Positions 45,523 to 54,658 of a stretch of DNA of 64,000 nucleotides are shown here, one piece after another (within the stretch, counting starts at the first letter, position 1; every line of letters begins with the position of its first letter). A model generated the notes under the pieces. It did not search any database. It was not told the origin of the DNA and saw nothing but the letters and a program-made list of their open reading frames with translations. Source of the DNA: Roseovarius spongiae (GTDB lineage Bacteria; Pseudomonadota; Alphaproteobacteria; Rhodobacterales; Rhodobacteraceae); the NCBI RefSeq assembly GCF_003651245.1, contig NZ_RAPE01000001.1, forward strand, positions 62,001-126,000. The letters are read 5' to 3'. A program made the translations under genes and the position numbers.

Positions 45523-46644
45523 CTAGCCCGCCCGCTCGACCAGCACCGATCCCACGGAATACCCCGCCCCGAAGGAACAGATCAGCCCGAGATCACCGGG
45601 GGCGAGGTCGTTCGAGTATTTCGAGAACGCGATGATCGACCCCGCCGAAGAGGTGTTGGCATAGTCCTGAAGGATGTTCGGCTGTTCGTCCGGTTCGGGC
45701 GCGCGTCCCAGCACCTTGCGCCCGATGAAATCGTTCATCGCCTTGTTCGCCTGGTGCAGCCAGAGCCGTTTGAGGCTGTCGGCCGCCACGTTTTCCTCTG
45801 CGAGATGCGACAGGATGTGCTGGGAGACCAGCGGCAGCACCTCCTTGAAGACCTTTCGCCCATTCTGCATGAACTGCATGTCGCGCCGGTCCTCCATCTG
45901 GCCATGCGCGCGCCGCAGGAAGCCGTTGTTGTTGCGAATGTTGTTGGAGAACTGCGTCGCGCAGCGGGTGCTGCGTATGCGGAAATGCGCGCCCTGCGCC
46001 GCCTCCGCGGGTTCCAGCACCGACGCAGTGCAGACATCGCCGAAAATGAAATGACAGTCTCGGTCGCGCCATTCCAGATGGGCCGAACATATCTCGGGGT
46101 TGACCACCAGCGCGCAGCGCGCGGATCCGGCGCGGATCATGTCCGCCGCCGCCTGCATGCCGAAGGTGGCCGACGAACATGCCACGTTCATGTCGAAGGC
46201 GAACCCGCCCGCGCCCAGAAGCTGCTGGATCTCGACCGCGATCGCCGGATACGCGCGTTCGTGGTTCGAGGCCGCGCAGATCACGAGATCGACCTCTTCG
46301 GGGTCGCGGCCCGCCTGCGCGAGCGCGTCGCGACAGGCGGCCAGCGCCATTTCGGCCATGACCGATGGTTCCTCGTCGCTGCGCGGGCGCAGGCGCGGAT
46401 GCATCACCTCGGGGTCCAGCACGCCGGATTTGTCCAGCACGTGACGGCGCTCGATGCCCGAGGCGTTGACGATGAATTCCGTGCTGGAATGGGCCTTGGC
46501 CCTGACCTCGCCCGCCGCGATTTCCGCGGCGTGCTCGGCGTTGAACCGGTCGGCATAGGCGTTAAAGGCCGCGACCAGTTCCGCGTTGGTGATGGTCTCC
46601 TCCGGCGTGAAGACCGCGGCGCCCGTGATGGCGGGGGAAGTCAT
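45523..46644 (-). CDS. FabH-like beta-ketoacyl-ACP synthase III (FabH2 type)
   Basis: 373 residues, longer than house-keeping FabH (about 320) because of an N-terminal insert (AFNAYADRFNAEHAAEIAAGEV). Thiolase-fold catalytic Cys in MNVACSSATFG near 156, His in LHQANKAMN near 290 and Asn in YANTSSAGS near 328. The wording matches the Pseudomonas PA3286 group, reported to feed beta-oxidation-derived acyl-CoA into fatty acid synthesis. Convergent with the small membrane gene. Confidence 0.85.
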   Translation of the reverse strand: MTSPAITGAAVFTPEETITNAELVAAFNAYADRFNAEHAAEIAAGEVRAKAHSSTEFIVNASGIERRHVLDKSGVLDPEVMHPRLRPRSDEEPSVMAEMALAACRDALAQAGRDPEEVDLVICAASNHERAYPAIAVEIQQLLGAGGFAFDMNVACSSATFGMQAAADMIRAGSARCALVVNPEICSAHLEWRDRDCHFIFGDVCTASVLEPAEAAQGAHFRIRSTRCATQFSNNIRNNNGFLRRAHGQMEDRRDMQFMQNGRKVFKEVLPLVSQHILSHLAEENVAADSLKRLWLHQANKAMNDFIGRKVLGRAPEPDEQPNILQDYANTSSAGSIIAFSKYSNDLAPGDLGLICSFGAGYSVGSVLVERAG

Positions 46645-46725
46645 GAGAAAGCTCCGAAGATGGGTCCGCGCAGATCATAGCACGCACGCGACGAGGTCAA
46701 GCGGAACCCCGCGTCGCACCGCCGC

Positions 46726-47679
46726 TCAATTGACGAGGTTCGGCGGCTCTTCGCCCGCGAAGAAGGCGCGCAGGTTCTCGACCGCCATCAGCCCCATCGC
46801 CTCGCGCACCTCGGTTGCGGCGGTGCCGAGATGCGGCAGAAGCACGGCGTTCTCCAGCGCGATCAGCGCGTCGGGCACCTTTGGCTCATGCTCGTAAACG
46901 TCGAGCCCGGCGCCCGCGATCCGCCCTTCGGTCAGCGCCGCGATCAGCGCCGCCTCGTCCACCACGTCGCCGCGCGAGACATTGATCAGATGCGCGTGCG
47001 GCTGCATCGCGCCCAGCACGCTCTCGCCGATCAGGCGATGCGTTTCGGCCCCCCCCGGCACGGCGATCACGACGAAATTGGCCTCTGCCGCCAGCGCCTC
47101 GGCGCTCTCCATCCGGCGCGCGTCGAAATCCAGCGTCTTCTCCGACCGGCTGACATAGAGCACGTCCATGCCGAAGCCAAAGCGGCAGCGCCGCGCCACC
47201 GCCTGCCCGATTCGCCCCATGCCGATGACGCCCACCGTCTTGCCGCTCATGTGCAAGCCAAGCATCTGCGTGGGGTGCCAGCCCTCCCACGCGCCCGCGC
47301 GCAGCATCCGCTCGCCCTCGCCGGCGCGGCGCGCGCTCATCAGCATCAGCGTCAGCGTGATATCCGCCGTCGCGTCGGTCACGGCGCCCGGCGTGTTGGT
47401 CACGCTGATCCCGCAGGCGCGCGCCGCGGCCACGTCGATATGGTTATATCCCACCCCGAAATTGGCGAGGACCCGGCAGCGGTGATGCCCGTCGCCGAAG
47501 ATCTCCGCGTCGAACGCATCGCCCAGCGTCGGCAGAACCCCGTCGTAGAGCGCCAGCGCCGCGCGCATCTCGGCCGGTTTCATCGGTCCGGTGCTCTCGC
47601 GCGTCTCCACCTCGAAGTGGGCCTCGGCGGCGGCGACCACGCAGCCCGGAAGCGGGCGGGTCAGGAACACCCGTGTCAA
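46726..47679 (-). CDS. D-isomer 2-hydroxyacid dehydrogenase
   Basis: 317 residues. NAD fingerprint GVIGMGRIGQAVARR near 148, catalytic Arg in NVSRGDVVDE near 232, Glu in VYEHEPKVP near 261, and His in LLPHLGTAT near 282. Related to glyoxylate/hydroxypyruvate reductases. Four-base ATGA overlap with the csaA gene, so it is transcribed with proC and csaA. Substrate cannot be set exactly. Confidence 0.9.
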   Translation of the reverse strand: MTRVFLTRPLPGCVVAAAEAHFEVETRESTGPMKPAEMRAALALYDGVLPTLGDAFDAEIFGDGHHRCRVLANFGVGYNHIDVAAARACGISVTNTPGAVTDATADITLTLMLMSARRAGEGERMLRAGAWEGWHPTQMLGLHMSGKTVGVIGMGRIGQAVARRCRFGFGMDVLYVSRSEKTLDFDARRMESAEALAAEANFVVIAVPGGAETHRLIGESVLGAMQPHAHLINVSRGDVVDEAALIAALTEGRIAGAGLDVYEHEPKVPDALIALENAVLLPHLGTAATEVREAMGLMAVENLRAFFAGEEPPNLVN

Positions 47680-48017
47680 TGCATCCTCCCGCCTTCGGGA
47701 ACCTCACGGTCCGGGCGCAAAAGCACGATCTCGCCATCCGCATCCGCCACGCCCAGCACCAGCACCTCGGACATGAAGGGGCCGATCTGGCGCGGCGGAA
47801 AGTTCACCACGCCGATCACCTGCCTGCCCGTCAGCGATTCGGGCGTGTAATGCGCGGTGATCTGCGCCGATGTCTTGCGCTCGCCGATGTCGGGGCCGAA
47901 ATCGATCCACATCTTGATCGCGGGCTTGCGCGCCTCGGGGAACGGTTCAGCCCGCGTTACGCGCCCGACGCGGATATCGACCTTGAGGAAGTCGTCGAAC
48001 GTGATCTCATCCGCCAT
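47676..48017 (-). CDS. csaA: tRNA-binding protein, CsaA-like
   Basis: 113 residues, a single OB-fold tRNA-binding domain. FDDFLKVDIRVGRVTRAEPFPEARKPA is the family opening and QVIGVVNFPPRQIGPFMSEVLVLG the core. CsaA is linked to chaperone or secretion helper roles in Bacillus. Overlaps the proC end by 11 bases and the 2-hydroxyacid dehydrogenase start by four. Confidence 0.92.
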   Translation of the reverse strand: MADEITFDDFLKVDIRVGRVTRAEPFPEARKPAIKMWIDFGPDIGERKTSAQITAHYTPESLTGRQVIGVVNFPPRQIGPFMSEVLVLGVADADGEIVLLRPDREVPEGGRMH

Positions 48018-48825
48018 GTTTCAGCTCCCGCGAACGCTCGGCCGCCGCCCCCACGGTGCGGATCATCAGCGGCGGCAACCCGTCCGAGGTGTCCATCAGC
48101 ACCTTCAGTCCGGCCTGCGTGGTGCCGTTGGGGCTGGTCACGTTGACGCGCAGTTGCTCGGGCGTCTCCTCGGCGGCCTCGGCCAGCGCGCCGGCGCCCG
48201 CCACCGTGGCCTTGGCCAACTGCATCGCCATCTCGGGCGGCAGGCCCTGCGCCTCGCCGGCGCTGGCGAGGCACTCGATCATGTGAAAGACATAGGCCGG
48301 CCCGGAGCCCGAAACCCCGGTGACCGCGTCCATCTGGTCCTCGTGCTCCAGCCGCACCACCTGTCCCACCGCGCGCAACAGCGACTCGGCAAGATCGAGC
48401 TGCCCGGTGCCGGCGTGATCATTCCCGATGATGGCGGTGATCCCGCGGCCCACGGCGGCAGGCGTGTTGGGCATGGCCCGCACGATCGGGCTATCATCCC
48501 CCAGCGCCTCTTCGAACGCGGCGATCGACGTGCCCGCCGCGACCGACACGAACAGCGTGTCGCCACCCCCCATCGCCGCGATCGCGGGAAGGGCGTCGCC
48601 CATCATCTGCGGCTTGACCGCGATCAGCACGATCGCCGGGGCCTCGGGCAGATCCTCGTTGAGTCGCACGCCGACGCCTTGCAACCAGTCCGACGGCGCG
48701 GGGTCGATCACCCAGACCGAACCGGGCGGCAATCCGTCCGAAAGCCAGCCCTGCAACATCGCCGATCCCATCTTGCCGCAGCCGAGCAATACCAGCCCGC
48801 GTTCGGTGACATCGTTCATATCCAT
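48007..48825 (-). CDS. proC: Pyrroline-5-carboxylate reductase
   Basis: 272 residues from the ATG nine bases after GGAGG. NAD(P) fingerprint LLGCGKMGSAM near 13, MPNTPAAVG near 118, and the C-terminal TGVSGSGPAYVFHMIE and TSPNGTTQAGL motifs of P5C reductase. It makes proline from pyrroline-5-carboxylate. First gene of a tightly packed proC-csaA-dehydrogenase operon. Confidence 0.95.
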   Translation of the reverse strand: MDMNDVTERGLVLLGCGKMGSAMLQGWLSDGLPPGSVWVIDPAPSDWLQGVGVRLNEDLPEAPAIVLIAVKPQMMGDALPAIAAMGGGDTLFVSVAAGTSIAAFEEALGDDSPIVRAMPNTPAAVGRGITAIIGNDHAGTGQLDLAESLLRAVGQVVRLEHEDQMDAVTGVSGSGPAYVFHMIECLASAGEAQGLPPEMAMQLAKATVAGAGALAEAAEETPEQLRVNVTSPNGTTQAGLKVLMDTSDGLPPLMIRTVGAAAERSRELKHGG

Positions 48826-48919
48826 ACCAGGTCCCTCCGCTTCACGCCCCAAGTCTTACGCGCGGCGATTCCGCGAGGCAACGCAAGATGGCGAAAGCGG
48901 CGATCTCCTGCGCCCCCGT

Positions 48920-48944
48920 CTTTCTTCTTGCGTCGAAATATCCC
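48920..48944 (-). repeat. TATTT/CAAGAAGAA intergenic motif, copy B
   Basis: On the minus strand reads GGGATATTTCGACGCAAGAA then GAAAG. Lies between proC and ybjN, just before the hairpins at 48953-48992. Confidence 0.4.
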
Positions 48945-48952
48945 AAGGGAGG

Positions 48953-48992
48953 GTTGAATTTTCGTGAAAATTCAACGTGGGGGCCGGCCCCC
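48953..48992. terminator. Tandem hairpins between ybjN and proC
   Basis: Perfect 11-bp stem GTTGAATTTTC with a 2-base GT loop (48953-48976), then the 14-base palindrome GGGGGCCGGCCCCC (48979-48992). Sits downstream of the ybjN stop on the minus strand, so probably a terminator. Confidence 0.55.
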
Positions 48993-49052
48993 TGTCTCGC
49001 GCTTGCGCGAGCACTGAAGATGCGTGTCGAAGACGCTCGATCGGGTCAGGCG

Positions 49053-49553
49053 TCAGGCGCGGCCAAAGGCCTCGGCGATGGCGACCTGCATCGCGTCGCG
49101 CGGCGCGCGGTCGCCCCAGACGACCAGTTGCAGCGCCGGGTAGTAGCGTTCCGCGCTGGTGACCGCGGCGGTGATCAGCGTATCGATCTGCTCCGGGCTG
49201 GCGCCCTGTCCGCCGCTCATCAGCAGGCCGTAGCGATAGACCATCAGCTTCTGTTCGGCCCAGTAGGTGAACGCGCCGGCCCAGCATTGGTCGTTGATCT
49301 CGTTCAGCACGTGGTAGAGCGCGGGCAGCTTTTCCTCGGGCGGCTCCATCTCGAAGGTGCAGACCATGCGCAGGGTCTCGTCGTAGCCCGACCACGCCAG
49401 CGTGATCGAATAGGTGCGCCACTGGCCCTCGACGGCCATGGCGATCTGGTCGTCGCCGATCCGGTCGAAGTCCCAGTCGTTATGCTCGGCCAGGGTCTCG
49501 ACGATGTCGATGGGGTGAAGATCTTCCTGTAGGAACTGTTCGGACAATGCCAC
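49053..49553 (-). CDS. YbjN-domain protein
   Basis: 166 residues. YbjN fold, similar to type III secretion chaperones: LHPIDIVETLAEHNDWDFDRIGDDQIAMAV opening and a MVYRYGLL strand in the middle, ending in an acidic helix. Typically near proC in Rhodobacterales. Functional role unsettled; E. coli YbjN affects motility and stress. No membrane segments. Confidence 0.85.
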   Translation of the reverse strand: MALSEQFLQEDLHPIDIVETLAEHNDWDFDRIGDDQIAMAVEGQWRTYSITLAWSGYDETLRMVCTFEMEPPEEKLPALYHVLNEINDQCWAGAFTYWAEQKLMVYRYGLLMSGGQGASPEQIDTLITAAVTSAERYYPALQLVVWGDRAPRDAMQVAIAEAFGRA

Positions 49554-49624
49554 GGCGCCACCTCGTTTTTATATAGCGGAGAAGGCGGATATCGCCCCCA
49601 ATCGCTAGGCGTCTGCTCAACGGA

Positions 49625-49669
49625 CGGGGGTTCGCCCCCGCGTCCCTACCAGATATGGTGAGGGACGCG
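49625..49669. repeat. Tandem strong hairpins upstream of ybjN
   Basis: CGGGGG-TTCG-CCCCCG with a very stable UUCG-type loop (49625-49640), followed by CGCGTCCCT and AGGGACGCG arms with an inner ACC/GGT pairing (49639-49669). On the minus strand they lie after the small gene at 49759 and before ybjN; may act as terminator or leader structure. Confidence 0.5.
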
Positions 49670-49692
49670 AGTCGCCCTGTAAAGCTATTTGT

Positions 49693-49701
49693 TGTGGATA
49701 A
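49693..49701 (-). promoter_or_regulatory. Perfect DnaA-box sequence
   Basis: TGTGGATAA, complement TTATCCACA, the strict DnaA box. A near copy TTGTGGAG is about 12 bases further. Single boxes may titrate DnaA or control genes; no origin structure is seen. Confidence 0.4.
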
Positions 49702-49758
49702 CCGCAATAACTTGTGGAGCGCCGAATCCCCGCTGCAACATGCCGCGCGGGTCGTGGG

Positions 49759-49992
49759 TCAGCCCTCTGCGTCGGGCTCGGCTTCGATCAGGTGCACGAC
49801 GCGCTCGAAGACGCCCGCCTCGTTCAGCGCGTGCAGCCGCTCGATCAGGTCGTCGATCAGCCGTGTATAGGTGATGATCGCGGCGTCCCGGCGCAACTGG
49901 TTCTCGGCGTGCTGGATGATCCTGCGCAGCGCCTTCGCCCTGGCCAGCGCGCCCTGCACGGCGCGGATCTCCTCTGCCGGATCACCGGACAC
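49759..49992 (-). CDS. Small helical protein, unknown function
   Basis: 77 residues if the GTG at 49992 is used; the frame opens further to 50133, but that extension has a random look. The body is charged and helical (EEIRAVQGALARAKALRRIIQHAENQLRRDAAIITYTRLIDDLIERLHAL). No family recognised. Only a weak GGCAGG precedes the GTG, so the start is uncertain. Confidence 0.5.
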   Translation of the reverse strand: MSGDPAEEIRAVQGALARAKALRRIIQHAENQLRRDAAIITYTRLIDDLIERLHALNEAGVFERVVHLIEAEPDAEG

Positions 49993-50212
49993 GAGACCTG
50001 CCTGCGCCGGAACCGGTGCGTGCCTTGCGCGCCCGTCCGATCGACCGCGCCGCCATTTCGCAACCCCTGACTGATACGCCCCCGCGGCACACAGCCATAG
50101 GTGGTAAGGCATTGATACAACGCAACATTTCAACGAGCGTGCGGCGACGCGAACCTCGAGTCAAATCAAACTTTGCAACAATTTTACGAATAAGGGCGCT
50201 GAGCGCGCGGCC

Positions 50213-50470
50213 TCAGCCCTTCGTCTTCTTTTTCCCGGCTTCGAGCGCGTCGAGTCGCGTCTTGAGGGCTTCGTTCTCCTCGCGCGCCTTCTGCGCCATC
50301 GCGCGCACCGCGTCGAATTCCTCGCGGGTGACGAAATCGCGGTCCGCCAGCCAGCGGTCCACCATCGAGCGCATCGCGGTTTCCGCTTCCTGTTTCGCGC
50401 CCTGCGCCACGCCCATCGCGTTGGTCATCAGGTGCGAGATATCGTCGAGCACCTTGTTACGGCTCTGCAT
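50213..50470 (-). CDS. ubiK: BMFP-domain accessory factor UbiK
   Basis: 85 residues: SRNKVLDDISHLMTNAMGVAQGAKQE N-terminal amphipathic helix and a coiled coil at the end (VTREEFDAVRAMAQKAREENEALKTRLDALE) followed by a Lys tail. This is the YqiC/UbiK pattern. In enterobacteria UbiK binds UbiJ and helps the ubiquinone synthesis complex under aerobic growth. Confidence 0.85.
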   Translation of the reverse strand: MQSRNKVLDDISHLMTNAMGVAQGAKQEAETAMRSMVDRWLADRDFVTREEFDAVRAMAQKAREENEALKTRLDALEAGKKKTKG

Positions 50471-50567
50471 CCTCGGCCTCCGTCATTTCAGTCGGCTCCT
50501 ATATGGGGCGCGGGCGCGCGATTCACAAGGTTGACGCCCAACGCGGCGCGGGGCAAGAGAGGCGCAA

Positions 50568-51458
50568 ATGCAGGCGCTCATTCCCTTCCCCGACATCTCG
50601 CCCGAGATATTCTCGATCTCTCTCTTCGGGTTCGAATTCGCGCTGCGCTGGTACGCGCTGGCCTATATCGCGGGACTGGTGATCGGCTGGCGGATCGTGG
50701 TCGCGGCGGCGCGCCGCCCAAGGCTCTGGCGGAACGATGCGGCCCCGATGACGCCGGCGCAGGTGGACGACCTGCTGTTCTGGGTGATCCTCGGGGTGAT
50801 TCTCGGCGGGCGACTGGGTTTCGTGGCGTTCTACCAGCCCGCATACTACCTGGCCAACCCGGCCGAGATCCCGATGATCTGGCAGGGCGGGATGTCGTTT
50901 CACGGCGGATTGCTGGGCGTGGTCACGGTCAACTACCTGTTCGCGTGGCGGCACGGGATCAGGCCGCTGTCGACGGCGGACGCGATGTGCATGGTCGCGC
51001 CGATCGGCATCTTCTTCGGCAGGCTGGCCAATTTCATCAATGACGAACTCTGGGGCCGCCCGACCGATCTGCCCTGGGCGGTCGTCTTTCCGGGCGCGGC
51101 GGCGCAGGACTGCCCCGGCGTGGTCGGGCTTTGCGCGCGCCATCCCTCGCAGCTATACGAGGCGTTGCTCGAAGGGGTGCTGCTGGGCGCGATCCTGCTC
51201 TGGCTCGCCTGGCGGCGCGGCGCGCTCAAGCGCCCCGGCGTCATCACCGGCCTGTTCTTCGCAGGCTACGGGGTGGGCCGCTTCATCGTCGAATTCGCGC
51301 GGCAGGCGGATGCGCAGTTCATCACGCCGGACAACCCCTTGGGCCACGTGGTCCAGATCGGCGGTCTCGGTCTGAGCATGGGGCAACTGCTGTCGCTGCC
51401 GATGATCGTCTTCGGCCTCATCGTCGCGATTTGGGCGCGGCGACGGCGGGTCGCGTGA
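50568..51458 (+). CDS. lgt: Prolipoprotein diacylglyceryl transferase
   Basis: 296 residues, about seven membrane helices. Lgt signature [16 protein letters not shown] near 146, [11 protein letters not shown] near 27, and [12 protein letters not shown] near 192. It transfers diacylglycerol from phosphatidylglycerol to the lipobox Cys of preprolipoproteins in the inner membrane. GAGAGG precedes ATG. Its TGA overlaps a GTG start of midA. Confidence 0.96.
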   Translation: MQALIPFPDISPEIFSISLFGFEFALRWYALAYIAGLVIGWRIVVAAARRPRLWRNDAAPMTPAQVDDLLFWVILGVILGGRLGFVAFYQPAYYLANPAEIPMIWQGGMSFHGGLLGVVTVNYLFAWRHGIRPLSTADAMCMVAPIGIFFGRLANFINDELWGRPTDLPWAVVFPGAAAQDCPGVVGLCARHPSQLYEALLEGVLLGAILLWLAWRRGALKRPGVITGLFFAGYGVGRFIVEFARQADAQFITPDNPLGHVVQIGGLGLSMGQLLSLPMIVFGLIVAIWARRRRVA

Positions 51459-52519
51459 CGCCGCTTGGCCGGCAACTGGCCGCGCGGATCGCCCAGACCG
51501 GGCCGATCCCGCTTAACGAATACATGCGCGACTGTTTGATGCACCCCGAGCACGGCTATTACAGCACCCGCGATCCGCTGGGCGCGGCGGGCGATTTCAC
51601 CACCGCGCCCGAGATCAGCCAGATGTTCGGCGAACTGGCGGGACTCGCGCTTGCGCAGGCGTGGATGGATCAGGGCGCGCCCGCCCCTTTCGCTCTGGCC
51701 GAGCTGGGGCCGGGGCGCGGCACGCTCATGGCCGACATGCTGCGCGCCACCGCCGGCGTGCCGGGCTTTCACGCCGCCGCCCGCCTGCACCTGGTCGAGG
51801 CCTCGCCGCCGCTGCGGCAGGCCCAGCGGCAAGCGCTGGGCGACCGCGAGGTCACTTGGCGCGACCGGCTGGAGGATGTGCCGGCGCTGCCGCTTTTCCT
51901 CATCGCCAACGAATTCTTCGACGCGCTGCCGATCCGGCAGATGCAGCGCGACGGTCCGGGCTGGCGCGAGCGCTGCGTCGGGTTGCGCGGCGGGGCGCTG
52001 ACCTTCGGGCTGGGCGGGCGCATGGGCGTCGCGGCGCTGGAGCATCGGCTCGCGGACACGCGCGACGGCGACATCGTGGAATTCTCGCCCGAGGGGCAGG
52101 AAATCGCCGCCGCGCTCGGCGCGCGCATCGCACGAGAGGGCGGCGCGGCGCTCATCGTTGATTACGGCGATTGGCGCGCGCAGGGCGACACCTTCCAGGC
52201 GCTGCGCGATCATGCCCCAGCCGATCCGCTGGCCGAGCCGGGCAAGGCCGACCTGACCGCGCATGTTGATTTCGAGGCGCTGGCCCGCGCCGCCGCACCC
52301 GCCTTGCACAGCCGCCTGACCCCGCAGGGCGTGTGGCTTGAGCGGCTGGGGATCACCGCGCGCGCGCAGGCGCTGGCCGCCGGGCTGAGTGGCGCGGCGC
52401 TTGAATCGCATGTCGCCGCACATCGGCGCTTGACCCACCCGGCGGAAATGGGGACCCTCTTCAAGGTGATGGCGCTCTATGCGCAGGGCGCCGCACCGCC
52501 ACCCGGGTTGGATCCATGA
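51455..52519 (+). CDS. midA: SAM-dependent methyltransferase, MidA/NDUFAF7 family
   Basis: 354 residues starting at GTG within GTGA, shared with the lgt stop; the longer frame upstream is lgt sequence. [26 protein letters not shown] near 31-56 and the SAM loop [16 protein letters not shown] near 82 are the hallmarks of COG1565. The eukaryotic homologue methylates an arginine of complex I subunit NDUFS2. The order lgt-midA-pgeF is conserved in alphaproteobacteria. Confidence 0.9.
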   Translation: MTPLGRQLAARIAQTGPIPLNEYMRDCLMHPEHGYYSTRDPLGAAGDFTTAPEISQMFGELAGLALAQAWMDQGAPAPFALAELGPGRGTLMADMLRATAGVPGFHAAARLHLVEASPPLRQAQRQALGDREVTWRDRLEDVPALPLFLIANEFFDALPIRQMQRDGPGWRERCVGLRGGALTFGLGGRMGVAALEHRLADTRDGDIVEFSPEGQEIAAALGARIAREGGAALIVDYGDWRAQGDTFQALRDHAPADPLAEPGKADLTAHVDFEALARAAAPALHSRLTPQGVWLERLGITARAQALAAGLSGAALESHVAAHRRLTHPAEMGTLFKVMALYAQGAAPPPGLDP

Positions 52520-53271
52520 CGCTCGAGATCCTCACTTCCGACAGCCTCGCGCCGCTGCGCCACGGCTTCTTCACCCGCAAGGGCGGAGCGTCCTCGGGGA
52601 TATTTGCCGGGCTGAACTGCGGCAATGGGTCAAGCGACCAGAGCGAGATCGTGGCGATCAACCGCGCCCGCGTCGCCGCCGCGATGGAGGTGCCGGCCGA
52701 TCACTTGCTGAGCCTGCACCAGGTCCATTCCGCCAGCGCGGTCACGCTGGACGCGCCGCCGCAAGAGCGGCCGCGCGCCGACGCGATGGTGACGCGCACG
52801 CCCGGCCTCGCGCTCGCGGTGCTGACGGCGGATTGCCAGCCGGTGCTCTTTGCCGACGCGGACGCCGGGGTGATCGGGGCCGCCCATGCGGGCTGGCGCG
52901 GGGCGCTCGACGGGGTGCTTGAGGCGACGCTCGACGCGATGGAGGCGCTGGGCGCCGCGCGCGCGAACACCCATGCCGTCATCGGCCCGGCGATCAGCCA
53001 GGCCGCCTACGAGGTCGGGCCGGAGTTCATGGAGGACTTCATGGCCGACGACCCCGAAAACGCCCGCTTCTTCGCCGGCGGCGCCGGCGATCAGGTGCAG
53101 TTCGACCTGCCAGGATACGGCCTGCACCGGCTGCGCGGCGCCGGGGTCGGGGGCGCCGAATGGCTCCGGCACTGCACCTATTCGGACCCGGCGCGGTTCT
53201 ACTCCTACCGCCGCGCCACCCACGAGGGCGAGGCGGATTACGGCAGGCTGGTCTCGGTCATCCGTCTCTGA
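52516..53271 (+). CDS. pgeF: Purine nucleoside phosphorylase / YfiH (PgeF, LACC1 family)
   Basis: 251 residues. Zinc-site ligands His in LHQVHSA (about 70), Cys in TADCQPVLF (about 107), and His in GAAHAGWRG (about 124). A second Cys-rich turn of family members (IGPCIxxCCYEVG) is here IGPAISQAAYEVG. Family members act on purine nucleosides and have been linked to peptidoglycan editing. ATGA overlap with midA. Confidence 0.93.
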   Translation: MTLEILTSDSLAPLRHGFFTRKGGASSGIFAGLNCGNGSSDQSEIVAINRARVAAAMEVPADHLLSLHQVHSASAVTLDAPPQERPRADAMVTRTPGLALAVLTADCQPVLFADADAGVIGAAHAGWRGALDGVLEATLDAMEALGAARANTHAVIGPAISQAAYEVGPEFMEDFMADDPENARFFAGGAGDQVQFDLPGYGLHRLRGAGVGGAEWLRHCTYSDPARFYSYRRATHEGEADYGRLVSVIRL

Positions 53272-53411
53272 GCGCGGACGCGCCGCCCGGCTGCCGCGGA
53301 TTGAACCGGAAATGCCCCAGTTGCGGACAAATCTTGGCCGCAAATCCCCGCGATAGTCCGCTGGTCAGGAGCAACAGGCCCGCCGGTTGGGTATTTCGAG
53401 GAGATAAGCGC

Positions 53412-53558
53412 ATGAAACTTAAACAGAAACGCTGGATGGCGTCGGTCATCGCGACCAGCCGCGCCGAGCTTCCGACGCTGCCCTTCGCGCGGGGCAAGCG
53501 CGCGAACGCGACCCGCCATCCCGCGCGCGCTGCGCTCAGCGATCTGCGCCGGGCCTGA
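53412..53558 (+). CDS. Small basic protein, unknown function
   Basis: 48 residues, start well placed: GAGGAG nine bases before ATG. Sequence opens MKLKQKRWMASVIATS, then a Pro/Arg-rich tail with no membrane segment. Net basic, so RNA or membrane-surface binding is possible. Nothing recognised. Confidence 0.55.
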   Translation: MKLKQKRWMASVIATSRAELPTLPFARGKRANATRHPARAALSDLRRA

Positions 53559-53878
53559 GCCCGCGGGGTCGCTCCCGAAGGTTTTGACGAGTGCCCGGTT
53601 TGTGTCCGGAGCGGGGCCGTCCATTGGCGGTCCCGTTCCTATCATGAGCGGCGGGGCGAGGGCGGCCCGGATTGAGCCCACTCCGTTCGCATCCGGTCAA
53701 CAATCCCGCACCCCGGCGTGGGATTGGCGCGGCGCGGGCATCGAATGTTCTCGGAAACTGGACGATAATGCCCGAATTCCGCCGTTTTGCGCATGTAGTG
53801 AGACAAGAGACACCAGTTCTTCTGTCGTCGTCGGTGGGAGCCGACGCGGTTGTGACAACCTCGAAAGGGTAACGCGAC
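53559..53878. other. 320-base gap before the Hint gene
   Basis: No convincing gene. An imperfect hairpin GGGGCCG...CGGTCCC then GTTCCTAT near 53613-53640 may end the small-protein transcript. The last 130 bases turn AT-richer and hold the likely Hint promoter; no strict -35/-10 pair can be fixed. Confidence 0.4.
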
Positions 53879-54658
53879 ATGGTCTACACCCCCTCGGCGC
53901 AGAGCCTCCGGCGCGCGACGCCGGCCGATAATGGCGCCCCCCAACGCATGGTTCGCCCACTAGACACGCGTGCGGGCGGCGAGCGGGCGGTCTTTTCTTG
54001 CGATGTCCAGTATCTGCGCCGCGACGGCAGCATCGGGGCCGCCCATCACCGCGTGCCGCGGACGCCGCCCTTTCTCGACGCTTTCACAGCCTTCGCGCGC
54101 GGCGCGTTGATCGCCACCACGGCCGGGCCCGTCGCGGTCGAGGATCTCACTCCCGGCATGTGGCTGCACACCAATGAACGCGGACCTTCACCGCTGCTCT
54201 GGGTCGGCGCGATGACCATGCGCCCCGCCGCCTGCGCGCGCGAGGACGCCGCGCCGCGCCTTGTGCGGGTGATGCCGGATGCGTTGGGGATCGGCCGTCC
54301 AATGGCCGATTTCATGGCCGGTCCCGGCGCGCGCATCATGCGACGCATCCCCGGCCTGCTGGACGAAACCCTTTACCCGGTGACCGACCTTGTCGACGGG
54401 ACGCACGCGATCGAACTGCGCCCGCCCGGCGCGGTGCATCTCTACCACCTGGCGCTGCACCGGCACGCCACGATCACCGCCGCCGGCCTCCATGTAGAGA
54501 CGTTCCACCCCGGCCCGGGCTTTGACCAGAACCTCGGCGCTGCCGATCTGGCGCTGTTCCTCGGCCTGTTTCCGCACGTGTCGCGGCCGGTCGATTTCGG
54601 CAGCCTCGCGCATCCGCGCGGGCCGCTGAAGGGGATGGGCGGGGCCGGCGCGATCTAG
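53879..54658 (+). CDS. Hint-domain protein (Hint_2)
   Basis: 259 residues. Hint region about 75-235, opening FARGALIATTAGPVAVEDLTPGM and including LWVG; this is the Hint_2 type common in Rhodobacterales. The first residue of the Hint block is Ala, not Cys, so self-splicing or autocleavage is unlikely. An N-terminal tail of about 70 residues lacks a clear signal peptide. Related proteins are often linked to extracellular calcium-binding repeats, which are absent here. 3' end overlaps the convergent lrp gene by four bases. Confidence 0.8.
   Translation: MVYTPSAQSLRRATPADNGAPQRMVRPLDTRAGGERAVFSCDVQYLRRDGSIGAAHHRVPRTPPFLDAFTAFARGALIATTAGPVAVEDLTPGMWLHTNERGPSPLLWVGAMTMRPAACAREDAAPRLVRVMPDALGIGRPMADFMAGPGARIMRRIPGLLDETLYPVTDLVDGTHAIELRPPGAVHLYHLALHRHATITAAGLHVETFHPGPGFDQNLGAADLALFLGLFPHVSRPVDFGSLAHPRGPLKGMGGAGAI

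Noticed and set aside
49691..49720. Possible replication origin at the DnaA box
   Set aside because: Only one strict box and one weak copy, no AT-rich unwinding tract, and no dnaA, parAB or hemE-type neighbours.
53879..54658. Intein inside the Hint gene
   Set aside because: No N-terminal Cys/Ser nucleophile, no C-terminal His-Asn, and no interrupted host protein.
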